From contig JAKSYS010000364.1 of assembly GCA_022925895.1 (NCBI GenBank), positions 1 to 60,996 on the forward strand: a stretch of 60,996 nucleotides of DNA, read 5' to 3'. The notes below the pieces were generated by a model. The model saw only the letters and a program-made list of their open reading frames with translations. It did not search any database and had not been told where the DNA came from. This stretch comes from Fragilaria crotonensis. Its lineage: Eukaryota > Bacillariophyta > Fragilariophyceae > Fragilariales > Fragilariaceae. Below are positions 20,918-30,735 of this stretch, in pieces (positions within the stretch are counted from its first letter, which is position 1; each line of letters begins with the position of its first letter). A program made the position numbers and the translations under genes.

Positions 20918-21027
20918 AGGGTTTATCTGCGTCAAATATCGCGCAGTGAATTTCACCGTAATAAATGTTGTTGAAGATCACTTTAGCAATTCTTGATCGT
21001 GTCAATATCGGATGCTGAAATTTAACA

Positions 21028-22890
21028 TTACGCAGCACCTCGTCTTACAGAACGACCGCCAACGGTCCGTCCGGCACGTCGACGCAAAGCACCTCCTCTG
21101 TTCACTGGTCCAGGTAGCATGGCACCACCGGGAGCCCCGAACGCAGACGGGGTGCCGGAGCCTCCAAATGAAAATAGGTTAGAATTGTTTACACCAGTAG
21201 CAGCGGGTGCCGCCCCGCCAAACGCGAAAGCTGGCTGAGGAGCGCCAGCCACTTCAGCGTGAGCCGACGATCCAAACGAAAATGCTGGTTTTGGCGCAGG
21301 TGCTTCAGTCGCTGTCACTGGTGCCCCAGTCGTAACCGCGACGGAAGGTCCAGCAGGAGCACTTGCGGATGCTCCGAAAGTGAAGGATGGTTTTTGGACG
21401 TCAGCGGCTTGCACTGTGGCAACAGAAGTAGAATCGCCTGCTGGTGCATCCGTCAAGGATGACACCGATGCGGCTCCAAATTGAAATGCTGGTTGCACTG
21501 CTTGTGCATTCGTCCCTGTCAAGGATGTCGTTGACGAGCTTGCCGCACCAAATTGAAAGGCTGGTTTTCCCTCGGACTTGTTGTCGTCCGATGGTGCTGA
21601 TGTCGTTGACGAGCTTGCCGCACCAAATTGAAAGGCTGGTTTTCCATCGGACTTGTTGTCGTCCGACGATGCTGTCGGCGTTGTTGTCGCACCAAATTGA
21701 AAGGCTGGCTTTCCATCGGACTTTTTGTCTTCCGATGCCTCTGTCGTCGAAGCTGCAGAACCGAATTGAAAGACGGGTTTTCCATCGGACTTCTTGTCGT
21801 CTGATGCTGCTGCCGTCGCCAGTGTCGCACCAAATTGAAACGTTGGTTTTCCATCTGATTTCCCATCCTCGCCCGCAGGTGCAAATGGATTTGGAACAAC
21901 TTTCACAGCACTATCCACCTTCTTTGCCTCCTTTTTGGGACGTTTGCGACTGAATTCCAACAGCAGCTCTTCCTCTCGTGCTTTGCGTTTTTGTGGATCA
22001 GCAGGTTTGCGGCGAAAGGTTCGAGCGTCGTGGGCACGACTCAAAGACGGTCGCTTGCGGGGACCTTGGAAAGAATCCACTTCCAGTTTGCGTTTCTTGG
22101 AATTGGAGGAACCATTTTCGGTAGATTTTGGATTGACTTGCATGATGAACGAGCGCCTTGGAGCGTATGCCTGGAAAAAATGTGGGTCGAGCGGCTTATC
22201 GAGAAAGTACGGCTGTTTGGCTGCCGGGCCTAGCGGAACTGGTTGTGGTCGATATGGCACCATGGCCAAGCCATGGCTCGGCTTTTTTGAACGATCATAG
22301 GGCGACAATCGGAAGTCGATCGGTTGCTGACTTTGCGTCGAGGTTGTCTCAAAATGATTTCTTGATGTTTTACTCTCCTCCTCCGAAGGCCGTGCCTTTG
22401 TATCGACTCCAGGTGAGATTGGATTCTCATTTTCTTTGTTATTTGACGAAGACGATTTCATTTTTGTGGTAGGAGTGGCGACACGCGACCGACGCTTGTG
22501 TGGGATCACTGGCGAGGGCGTTTGAATTTGAACCTGCAAGACGGCGTCTTGAGGAGCTTTCTGGCGGTCATAGACATATCGCTTGGACAGCACGCTTCCA
22601 TCCGAGTGTTTCTCAAACAACACTTTCTTTTTCCAAGAACAACAATCGATGGCATACTGAACAACAGTGCGAATCGCCAACGCGAGGACAGAGCTGTCTT
22701 GAGTGGCATTTTCACGGGTAAACCGACCGCCACGTAAAATCGATCGATCCATGTTCTTTCGTCGCCATCGACGAATCTTCAATTCAATTGTTCGAATAGG
22801 CAGCCATGCCAGTGCACCAAACACGATGGCGGCGGTCCAGGGTGACTCAAGTGGCAAGGCTGACGCGAGTTGCTGGAGCAACTGCATCAT
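21028..22890 (-). CDS. FG-repeat nucleoporin with N-terminal membrane segment (POM121-like layout)
   Basis: A 620-residue intronless protein; two ATGs open it at 22890 and 22887. Residues about 18-36 (PWTAAIVFGALAWLPIRTI) form one membrane segment followed by basic IRRWRRK. The middle (about 130-320) is rich in basic clusters such as HKRRSRV, SKKRKLEV, GPRKRP and FSRKRPKK, which look like nuclear localisation signals. From about 335 the protein has roughly ten FxFG motifs, five inside an imperfect unit of about 25 residues with KSDGKPAFQFGA. The C-terminus is Arg-rich (GALRRRAGRTVGGRSVRRGAA). A single N-terminal helix, NLS region and FG tail is the vertebrate POM121 layout; homology versus convergence cannot be told by eye. 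It would anchor in the pore membrane and bind transport receptors. Confidence 0.8.
   Translation of the reverse strand: MMQLLQQLASALPLESPWTAAIVFGALAWLPIRTIELKIRRWRRKNMDRSILRGGRFTRENATQDSSVLALAIRTVVQYAIDCCSWKKKVLFEKHSDGSVLSKRYVYDRQKAPQDAVLQVQIQTPSPVIPHKRRSRVATPTTKMKSSSSNNKENENPISPGVDTKARPSEEESKTSRNHFETTSTQSQQPIDFRLSPYDRSKKPSHGLAMVPYRPQPVPLGPAAKQPYFLDKPLDPHFFQAYAPRRSFIMQVNPKSTENGSSNSKKRKLEVDSFQGPRKRPSLSRAHDARTFRRKPADPQKRKAREEELLLEFSRKRPKKEAKKVDSAVKVVPNPFAPAGEDGKSDGKPTFQFGATLATAAASDDKKSDGKPVFQFGSAASTTEASEDKKSDGKPAFQFGATTTPTASSDDNKSDGKPAFQFGAASSSTTSAPSDDNKSEGKPAFQFGAASSSTTSLTGTNAQAVQPAFQFGAASVSSLTDAPAGDSTSVATVQAADVQKPSFTFGASASAPAGPSVAVTTGAPVTATEAPAPKPAFSFGSSAHAEVAGAPQPAFAFGGAAPAATGVNNSNLFSFGGSGTPSAFGAPGGAMLPGPVNRGGALRRRAGRTVGGRSVRRGAA
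21535..21870 (-). repeat. Intragenic repeat encoding KSDGKPxFQFG units
   Basis: Within the nucleoporin gene a unit of about 60-75 bp recurs five times. The words ACCAAATTGAAAGGCTGG and TTTCCATCGGACTT (plus strand) return almost unchanged, encoding the FQFG core and the DGKP spacer. High nucleotide identity suggests recent expansion or gene conversion. Confidence 0.8.
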
Positions 22891-23328
22891 TAAAGCCTTT
22901 TTATGTCTTGGTTGTGGAGCGTGGAGTTACGCTCAGTAGCCTGCTATGACTTTCATACGTGTCCTCTACGTATGGCAGTCTCAGTGGTGCTTTACGTCTG
23001 ATTGGCTCATGAACACGGAACTCAAATTCAAAAAATTGGTGGAATACAATCGTTGGCTCTTATTTCAGTAAAACATGGTACACTCCCATTTCGAGTGAGA
23101 TTTCAATATACTGGAGTACCAATAGCTTATGGCTACTGGAGGTTTGCACTGAATTACTAAGGCTACAGTGTACTGGTACAACAGGACACTCGTTAAGCGT
23201 CCAGATGTCCAGACTCCACGAGAGTGTGCAAGAGAACAAGTCCCACACACTTAGGTAACGCCCGAACTACAAAAGGAACACCTGTTGACCCAGCTCATGC
23301 TGGCATTCCAGCTCACTGTACTTGTACA
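22891..23328. other. Divergent spacer between the nucleoporin and CHMP7-like genes
   Basis: This is 438 bp with no supported gene and should hold both promoters. The frame of the downstream gene is open back to 23224 but without an ATG before 23329. Confidence 0.45.
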
Positions 23329-24723
23329 ATGATGCGACTGCTGTGGCAAAGCAACAATGACGACGTCTATGATCAACCCGATGATGACTTTGTCATTGCA
23401 TTATCATCTGATACGATTGATGTTGACCAACCAAATTGCCACAAGGAATCAGCATTGCTTGCATCGCCACAACAGACGGTGCCTTGCTGGAGCACTTCAT
23501 TTCGAGATGCCTGCATATCCTTGCAAACACTAACCGCGACACCACATGAAGTTTTGGAGTATTTGGAGAGAACCAACAAGGAGGAAGATCCTTCTTCATT
23601 GGAACTTCCCAAAAAATCAAAAGCAATACTCTGGAAAAGCAACAACGTTGTGCCAACCATTATTGAGAAATACCATCAACAACAACGACGAGAACAAGAA
23701 AGAAGAAATGCGAAGGAACGAAAGCAAGGATTATTGACCAAAGTTGCAACGCAGGTGTTGCAACGCATCTTTTTTATTCAGGATGTGGAGGATGTAGACA
23801 CATGGAAGGAGGAAAATGACGACCATTCGTCGGAACACGACTTGGGATGGCAACAAGAGATTGCCAACATCGATTTGGCTGTTCAATGCTGCCAAAGCCT
23901 TGTACGTCACGCCTCCGCCGGTAAAGTTTTGCTTCGACACGGAGACTCAGAACATTCTGTCATCGGATGGATACGATCTCTTCCCACAGAACTGGTATCG
24001 AAGCTTCCCGATGGACAAATAAACGTTCTCGTAGACGCATTGCTGGAAATGAAGCTAGCCCGCATAGTCGACGACATTCTCGCAATCGGCTTTTCAAATG
24101 ACACAGATTGCGACATTTCGATGGCGCTCTTTCGAATCGACGTGGCTGTGCAAGCAACAGAAGCATCCTTGGAACAATGGACGATTCAGCGTGACGCTGC
24201 CCTGACCAGGGCAATTCAGTGCAAGCGCCTGAATCGGAACGCGGCAGCCATGCACGAAATGAAACGGAAGGCGCTCTATGAGAGTCATTTAGAAACCACC
24301 CGCGGTACCTTGATCAATCTTGAACAAACGCGACACGCCGTTCAGACAGCTCAGTCGCAAGCGCAGCTGGTTCGAGTGTTGGAGGAGACAGCATCGACGT
24401 GGAAAGTTGTACGACAACACGGAGTGACTGTCGAAGAGGTCGACGATCTCGCTCTGGAGTTGGCAGAAGAATTGGGGCATTTGAACGATGACAACAGCAA
24501 ACTTCTACAGCTCGCGAACGACGACTTTAGTGAGGAGGAGTTGCTCATAGAACTGGGCAATTTGACGCTTGCTGACAATGGCCGAATCCAAACTGTGAAG
24601 CAATCATCGTCCCAGTCATTTGCTCATGAGACCAAAGACAACTTGAACGATGCTGCGGACATTAAGGACGAAAATGGCACGGTGCAGAATGCTAATGCAA
24701 ATGAGCCTGTTGTTGCAGATTAA
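23329..24723 (+). CDS. CHMP7-like ESCRT-III protein
   Basis: About 464 residues from the first ATG (23329). The N-terminal half has winged-helix-like segments: FRDACISLQTLTATPHEVLE, and a middle KKSKAILWKSNNVVPTIIEK, comparable to the CHMP7 membrane-binding region. The C-terminal half is a SNF7 domain: LNRNAAAMHEMKRKALYESH, then TRGTLINLEQTRHAVQTAQS, VTVEEVDDLALELAEELGHL and the final DDFSEEELLIELGNL, typical of ESCRT-III core and closing helices. CHMP7 recruits other ESCRT-III subunits to the nuclear envelope for sealing and to endosomes. It is a neighbour of a nucleoporin gene transcribed divergently, which may be coincidence but fits a shared nuclear-envelope theme. The tail is Asp/Asn-rich. 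Confidence 0.78.
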   Translation: MMRLLWQSNNDDVYDQPDDDFVIALSSDTIDVDQPNCHKESALLASPQQTVPCWSTSFRDACISLQTLTATPHEVLEYLERTNKEEDPSSLELPKKSKAILWKSNNVVPTIIEKYHQQQRREQERRNAKERKQGLLTKVATQVLQRIFFIQDVEDVDTWKEENDDHSSEHDLGWQQEIANIDLAVQCCQSLVRHASAGKVLLRHGDSEHSVIGWIRSLPTELVSKLPDGQINVLVDALLEMKLARIVDDILAIGFSNDTDCDISMALFRIDVAVQATEASLEQWTIQRDAALTRAIQCKRLNRNAAAMHEMKRKALYESHLETTRGTLINLEQTRHAVQTAQSQAQLVRVLEETASTWKVVRQHGVTVEEVDDLALELAEELGHLNDDNSKLLQLANDDFSEEELLIELGNLTLADNGRIQTVKQSSSQSFAHETKDNLNDAADIKDENGTVQNANANEPVVAD

Positions 24724-24951
24724 CGACCTTCATGGTAAGCGACGTGTCGCTCTTCTCTAAATGCAGGAGCTAAGTTTGGTGAACGCTGATCATCCCATTT
24801 CACGCTTTGGATGAACGCCTTGCCAAGAGCAAGCAGAAGGGAAGTGCATTACTAAACAGATCTCTTCTTATTGCTCGTTTAGCTCTTTCCTAAAGGCACT
24901 GGTTGAAGGAGAATGCATGATATCATGAATACGTCGAGATCCTATCCTCAT

Positions 24952-25945
24952 CTACTCAAAGTCTGCCTTGGAATGGCGTTCCTTCAAACCGTCTGGGCCT
25001 GGACTCAATACACGAATACCGCGCTGGACTCCGGGGCGAGCGCCTACCAAGTCGACCCACTTCTTCAAGTTCGTGTAGGACGACCCAGCCAAGTAGTCCT
25101 GTTCCACGAGTCGTTTGGTAAAGGCCCAGTGCATAAAGTCAGCGATGGTAATCTCGTCGCCGCACAGATAGTCCTTTCCTTCCAACTGTTTGTCCAATAC
25201 ATCCATGATGCGTTTTGTTTCGATGGTGAATCTATCGATGGCATATTCCCTTCAGAACAAGAATGATTTGCATTCTGGTTAGGAAAACGACCATGACAAG
25301 AAATTGTCGCAACAACGCATCGCCAACGTACCAGTTCATAGGAGCTCCACCATTTTTATAATGACCGAGGCCTCCTCCGCCGTAAGATCCACTTGCGCCA
25401 GTTTGATAGAACGTCCAACTCAAGCATTCGGCCTTTCCTGCTGGATCTTTTGGTAGAAACGTATCGTACTTCTCGGCCAAATAAACCAAAATGGCGCCAG
25501 ACTCAAAGACTCTTGCGCCATTAGACTGATCGTAAATGGCAGGGATTTTGCTATTGGGGTTGACATCGACAAATCCAGATGTGAATTGATCACCCTTACC
25601 AATATGAATGAGCCAAGCATCGTACTCAATGCCCTTGAGATCACTAATTTCTTCCAAAAGGATACTAGCTTTGACACCGTTCGGAGTGGCAAATCCGTAG
25701 AGTTGAATGTCGTGCTCACCCTTGGGAAGTTCTTTGGTTGTTTGAGCACCAGATTTGGGAAGGTTGGATCCATGGAAGGGCTTCATGGTTTCTTCATCGT
25801 AGGCCCAAACTTCGGGGACCTTGTAGTCAGCAGGATAACTTGGCTTGTCGACAGCGCTGAGGGCAGTTGTCGTTGAGAACGTCGCAAGGGCAGCAGGTAA
25901 ACGATAGAATCGACTGGACTGCAACAGAAGGGGCACTAACCTCAT
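24952..25945 (-). CDS. YghU-like glutathione S-transferase / disulfide oxidoreductase (two exons)
   Basis: Exon 1 is 25945-25332 and exon 2 is 25250-24952, with an 81-bp intron (gtacgt ... tctgaag) that splits a Trp codon and joins GAPMNW to EYAIDRF. The protein has about 303 residues. The N-terminal leader MRLVPLLLQSSRFYRLPAAL is basic and hydroxylated, so mitochondrial or other organellar import is plausible. The thioredoxin-fold domain has TPNGVKASILLEEI, DQFTSGFVDVNPNSKIPAI and ARVFESGAILVYLAEKY (glutathione-binding ES). The helical domain has TIETKRIMDVLDKQL and CGDEITIADF. The closest family by eye is bacterial YghU/YfcG (nu-class GST), which has glutathionyl-disulfide reductase activity. 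Its 3' end converges with the CHMP7-like gene, 228 bp apart. Confidence 0.87.
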
Positions 25946-26903
25946 ATTTGCACACGTTCGTTAGCTTTGTTTGCTTGTTGTGCGCTTGTTCACCGGAGAG
26001 GTATTGCTTGAGTGATTTGGATTTTATGTTTATGCGACAAAGCAAAGATCCAGATGTGTTCGCGAATACCAGCAATAGGCCTTGCCGTAGGCGTAGTACT
26101 CGAGTATATTGTTGTATCACGTACTGTAAATACTGTACAAATAGTTTATCCGGAGCAAGACGCGAACTGTTCGACGAACATCGACGAACCGTCGTGCCCT
26201 AGCCTGTAGAAAAATGAGAACAGACATAGTAGTACTTGTACCAGTACTGGTAGACTGGTTTGTGGATATCTGGGAAGGTCCGAAGTCCGAAGAGTGCCGT
26301 TTTTAGCTCAGAGCTCAGACAATGTTCCGGAACCCCGTAAGACTGAACAGTTCATATGGCTTCTAATGAATGTTTTGAGAACTGTGCTTTGAAATCTCTG
26401 CTCATCAGGGGGCCTAACCCTTTACAGCAAAGCAATTGCAATTGACCTTCATCATCTTGCATCTACTAGTATCTGAGGCTGTAATATTTTAAGACAGTCT
26501 CGTCCTCGTGGTTCATTCCAGTACAGTGTCAGTGGTCCAGCAGTGGTTACCACCCTGATCTGTGCTGTTGTCAACACCAGTGCCACGATGACACAAGAAC
26601 CAATTTATTGTTACACTGGTAATGAATAGAACGTGGCCACATTGACATTTGACCTGACTGGCACATGAGCGTTACTTGTTGTTGCGATGCAGCTGTCGAG
26701 TATTGGCGTATTCTACTGGGCGCAATACAGCAATTCAGTCCTTAACTGATTTGTGGGCTGAGGATACAGGATGCAAAATGAATCAGAATAGTGCAAGCAT
26801 GTTGCTTGTGACTTCATCATTGTACGCTGCCGCAAGGTTGCCAATGACTCCACAGCCTGTTTTAACTTGTTAACCTTCATGTCTCAATCATCACAGAAGT
26901 CAG
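25946..26903. other. Spacer; no supported gene
   Basis: About 960 bp. The first part is the GST promoter. Short open frames (for example 26676-26873) have no recognisable content. The stretch at 26220-26260 is rich in AGTAC and CAGTACTGG words. Confidence 0.4.
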
Positions 26904-27587
26904 ATGAATCCGTCATCTCTCGCGCAAGCCGCAAATCCTTGCCTCCATCTGGAGCTCTTAATCCCTCCCACCTTCCTTCTCTGCAGGTGTTGTCGTCGCA
27001 ACATATTGTATTGTTCCAAAGCATGCCAAAAAGAGCATTGGCCGGCTCACCGACCGGTATGCATGCAGCTTGGATACCGAAGTTTTTGAAGCGGATCCCG
27101 AGTCCTCAAGTCTTGGAGTGGGAATCAGCGCCCTTCAGACAAAATCATGCACGAGACTGCCGCGTTGCGCGCGCAAATAGCGGTCTCCGGTCGTGAGGAG
27201 GACGATGCCATGCACATCCAGTCAGTACAGGCGGTCATCAACGTGTTTCCAGCCACAAAACAATGTGCAATCATGTTACTGTTGCCTTGTGGACAAGAGT
27301 TAGAAGCTGACAATGGAGGAGGTCGAACTCCGCATGGGATCTACCAAACCAATTGTTTTTTGCTGGTACACGGTCAGGGAGATGTGCAAGATGGTGCTCT
27401 GTTTTTGTCAATTGCGTGCATGAACCATAGCTGGTGTCCTAATGTGAATCACATTTGTCAATGGGACTTGCAAAAAACTTTGGTCTTTGCCAGTCGAGAT
27501 GTAGTAGCAATAGTAGGTGATGAATTGCTCCCAACCTATGGACCACCATCACAGTGGCTCAATACGGAAGGTGGGCATGCAAACTAA
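26904..27587 (+). pseudogene. Broken MYND-SET (SMYD-like) gene
   Basis: One reading frame runs through the whole interval with a single TGA at 27087-27089. Before the stop is a MYND-type zinc finger end, RNILYCSKACQKEHWPAH, with a Cys at the next metal position. After it is the C-terminal part of a SET domain: YQTNCFLL, LFLSIACMNHSWCPNVNH and SRDVVAIVGDELLPTYG, matching the NHSCxPN and GEEL-x-x-Y motifs of SMYD lysine methyltransferases. The diagnostic Cys is Trp (NHSW) and GEEL is GDEL. The N-terminal SET strands and the first MYND cysteine pair are not clear, and the sequence after 27587 decays further. Most likely a pseudogene; an intron covering the TGA is possible. Confidence 0.65.
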
Positions 27588-27590
27588 GAG

Positions 27591-28218
27591 GAAAATTCTC
27601 CTTCAAATGCAGGTGCCAAAAGTTTCTGGAGGGCAGCAGGATTGGCGGAGATGACATTATGTATCAATAGCATGAACTGCATGCGTCCATTCCTGATTTG
27701 ATGCTGGTAAAAAGGGTAAACACCAAGAAGCGATTGAGAACATCAAATCAAAGCAAGAAGATATTGGAGGTGGCGTGTTCAGTAAACCATTGTTTAAATA
27801 TGGATATCAGGTGGCACTAACGTATGGGCCTGAAAAATTGAAGGCTAGCTAGCCAGTATTTGGTGAAAGAGCTTGATGCAGTGATTCGTCAGAAGGAGTT
27901 GGATGTCCAGATGCTGTGCAACTTGATCAAATGTTGAGATATTAAAGACAGATTGCTCCCTGAATTGGCCCTGTTATGTAGCATGGTGGTTTGTTTTAGC
28001 TGTTAACCATCGTCGATGCACTGTAACGCGACTAGTGTATCCCAGTGACGTCCCAGAGTTCCAGTAGTAGGACTTGTAGTAGTAGTACATACAGTAACGT
28101 CATCCGCAATTGAGCTACAGTGTACCAGTATCCCATTCCTTCTACCGGTAGTACTGGTTTTTTTCTTCTTTTCCCATACACAAGACTACACCAGCAGTCC
28201 CGAGTCCCGAGGGGCTGT
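27591..28218. other. Decayed sequence downstream of the MYND-SET pseudogene
   Basis: Short fragments such as EAIENIKSKQEDIGG (about 27735-27780) read as possible coding remnants, but stops interrupt all frames. The end (28025-28218) is GTAC-rich and includes CTACCGGTAG at 28142-28151. No gene is called. Confidence 0.35.
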
Positions 28219-28226
28219 ACTTGTAC

Positions 28227-29004
28227 CAGGGGTGGCACGTTAGGTTTTTCGATTAGGTTTTTGCTTAGGTTTTTGGCAAAAACCTAATGGTTCTAAAACT
28301 CAAGGTTTTTGGTTTTTGGGTTTTTGCTCTGGTTTTAAGGGAGAATTCCGGATTCTATGTCATCTAGATGAACGACGTATTCTGGATTTTGGAGTGTTTT
28401 GCGTCTGGTACGAGTATCTTGCATACGCCTATTAGCAATACGCACTTAATAATTAAGCTGAAACAGCCTGCACGATGCAAAGGTAAAGAAACTGGTTTAC
28501 ATCAAGACCAACTATAAATTCTTTCGCGATTGCAACTGGACATCTGATGATGCTGATCTTGTTGCCAATGCTGATGATGCTTCTCGATACTAGGACCTGG
28601 CTGGTCGCCATCGCGGCAACGGCAAACAACGTGACACATCGGCTCTATCCGAGTTCGACGACTAGACTCTACTAGACACTATACAGATCCGATTAGGTTT
28701 CACCAATTTGACGTCAGCGCGTACCAATCAGGATGCTCTCAGTATGTTACTGTCTTACTGTAGTACTGTATGTCAGTACGTTGAACGTGAAGATATCAGT
28801 ACTGTGACGTGGGCGCTGACGTCAAATTGGTGAAACCTAATCGGACCCCGTCTCAGACGTCAGCTGTACGCTGTACTAGGTACCAGTACTAGCCACTACG
28901 TTCACTAAGTTCAAAAACCTAAATTTAGGTTTTTCTAGGTTTTTGCCCAAAAACCCAAAAACCTAATCTTGATTTTGAAAACTTTAGGTTTTTGCCAGCC
29001 CTTG
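28227..29004. mobile_element. Non-autonomous hAT element (MITE), 778 bp
   Basis: The left end CAGGGGTGGCACGTTAGG and the reverse complement of the right end CAAGGGCTGGCAAAAACC are imperfect terminal inverted repeats with the hAT signature (CA..GGG.TGGCA). A perfect 8-bp target duplication flanks them. Both ends carry several TTAGGTTTTT words, which are probably subterminal transposase-binding sites; the same motif family (AAACCTA) fills the ends of the larger hAT element at 35115. There is no transposase frame. The interior contains a perfect 33-bp inverted repeat listed separately. It is probably mobilised by a hAT transposase in trans. Confidence 0.88.
28688..28845. repeat. Perfect 33-bp inverted repeat nested in the MITE
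   Basis: The arm 28688-28720 (starting TCCGATTAGGTTTCACC) is the exact reverse complement of 28813-28845, with a 92-bp loop. The arms include the palindrome TGACGTCA and a TTAGGTTT word. It could be a second, smaller foldback element inside the first, or a structural core of the MITE. No target duplication flanks it. Confidence 0.93.
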
Positions 29005-29440
29005 ACTTGTACTATGGTTTCCGTTTTACCAAGTGGATACTGGATACTCCCACGACCTACAACGCTACAACTTCATGGTCCGTCAGAGGTGTGAAAGTGA
29101 CGAACACTTGAAATTTGAAAACCGTTGCGACGTAGAAACTTCTCAGCACTCTCGTCATGTTGATTCACGGCTCGTTCATGGTATCATTCTACGAAATTTA
29201 ATGCAAGTGCCCCGGATCTGAACCATCTAAGGAGTACGAGGCGAACGTGGCAACGTCGTACGTTTCCTGACCACCGATTTGAACACGAAATGACCGTGAT
29301 TCCCGCATTTCGTCCGTGCAGGTTTTCCTCTTCGCGTGACGCTTCACGCATGAAGAGATTCAGGCACAGGAAAACAACTCACCATTCGTGTTCATTGTTC
29401 TTGCTCATACTTCTCTTCCTTCCTAAAAAACAAATTCGAA

Positions 29441-30334
29441 ATGACTTCATCAACATGCTCCAAGATCCCCGCTGTGGATCCTCTCTACTTCTCCGAAACC
29501 ACCGCGAACGATGAATCACTTCTCACTCAACTTCCTGCCGAACTACTGGCAACTTGTTTGGTCGAGTACGCCGATTGGGGTGAGCTCGCCAAACTCGCTT
29601 GCGTTCAGAAATCCTGGTCAACCCTTCTGAGCGACGCGGCCAAAAAGTCTCGTGAAGCCCAATGGGAACTCGCCCAGGCCCTGTTGGAGGGAACACACGG
29701 ACTCCAAGCCAACGTTAATCTCGCAATAACAATTCTTAATGACCTCGCGGGCGTTCGCTTGGTGGAGGGCGACGAGCTCGATACATTTGAATACGAAATT
29801 CAAAAAGAGGAGGAATTGTTTGCTCCCGCCATGAAGCTTCTCGCTGACTGCTACCTCCAAGATGACGACGAAACAGCACGCGGAATGACCTGGCTACAGG
29901 CCGCCTACGACCTTGGCAACGACTTTGACGCCGCCCACGACTTGGCGCACATTTATGAATACGGAAAGGATTATGTTAGTCAGGATGTCTTTGCCGCTGC
30001 GGACTGGTTCTTGAAGGCTGCGCAAGGCGGTCATGTCGAAGCCATGGCAGAATACGCCATGTGCTGCGAATTGGGTTGTGGTCGGGATCAAAACGACCAT
30101 GAAGCACTCGAGTGGTACATGAAGGCTGCTACTCATGGTCACGTGATTTCATATTATTCTGTTGGTGAAGCCTTTGAAGAAGCGCGAGGTGTTCCCCAAA
30201 GTGATGAAGAGGCTTGCTTGTGGTATTACAAAGCGGCAGTTATGGGCGATGAGGGATCGAAAAATGCTCTGCGTCGCTTGCGTGACATTGCTCGGATCGT
30301 ATTACCCGGTTTCAGTGCTGTGATTGAGTCATAA
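29441..30334 (+). CDS. F-box protein with Sel1-like repeats
   Basis: A 297-residue intronless protein from the ATG at 29441. Residues about 28-62 (LLTQLPAELLATCLVEYADW ... LACVQKSWSTLL) read as an F-box, the SKP1-binding motif of SCF ubiquitin ligases. The C-terminal half carries Sel1-like repeats: AAHDLAHIYEYGKDYVSQD, AADWFLKAAQGGHVEAM, ALEWYMKAATHGH and ACLWYYKAAVMGDEG, each with the A-x-x-W-[FY]-x-KAA-x-x-G core. It is likely a substrate adaptor that recognises its target through the Sel1 helices. The combination is common in unicellular algae. It lies 429 bp after the MITE. Confidence 0.8.
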   Translation: MTSSTCSKIPAVDPLYFSETTANDESLLTQLPAELLATCLVEYADWGELAKLACVQKSWSTLLSDAAKKSREAQWELAQALLEGTHGLQANVNLAITILNDLAGVRLVEGDELDTFEYEIQKEEELFAPAMKLLADCYLQDDDETARGMTWLQAAYDLGNDFDAAHDLAHIYEYGKDYVSQDVFAAADWFLKAAQGGHVEAMAEYAMCCELGCGRDQNDHEALEWYMKAATHGHVISYYSVGEAFEEARGVPQSDEEACLWYYKAAVMGDEGSKNALRRLRDIARIVLPGFSAVIES

Positions 30335-30735
30335 CGAAAGTGCGCAGCTGCGAGGTTCTCGCGGTGATGCCACACCGAAACAGTTTTGAAACAACTTAGA
30401 TTGATGTGCTTTGTAGGGTGTTGTTAAAATGAATGTTAAAAGTGGCTATTCATTTGAGTAACACTACCTGGTACTACCGGTAGAGAGTTATGTCCTCCAC
30501 TGAGTAGATTGTACAACTATTTCTGGTACTAGTAGAGGTAGACCCTATCCTTGTAGTACGTACTTCCACACCAAGGTTGAAGTACATGTAGCATTCACTT
30601 CGCATAGTATGAGGTAATTAGTGTACCACTCGTAGGACTGTACAATGTTCTACCGGTAGTGCTCCAACAAGTAACCTCACCTGATATTTGGGAGGATGCG
30701 ACGACCGACCAGCACAATGTGAATGGACAATGAGC
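30335..30735. other. Spacer with CTACCGGTAG palindromes
   Basis: About 400 bp between the F-box gene and the truncated LINE. Two exact CTACCGGTAG decamers occur (30474-30483 and 30650-30659) within a GTAC/AGTAC-rich background. No gene. Confidence 0.5.

Larger units (their letters stand above)
28219..29012. repeat. 8-bp target site duplication ACTTGTAC flanking the hAT MITE
   Basis: ACTTGTAC occurs exactly at 28219-28226 immediately before, and at 29005-29012 immediately after, the element at 28227-29004. Eight bases is the duplication length made by hAT transposases. Confidence 0.92.
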
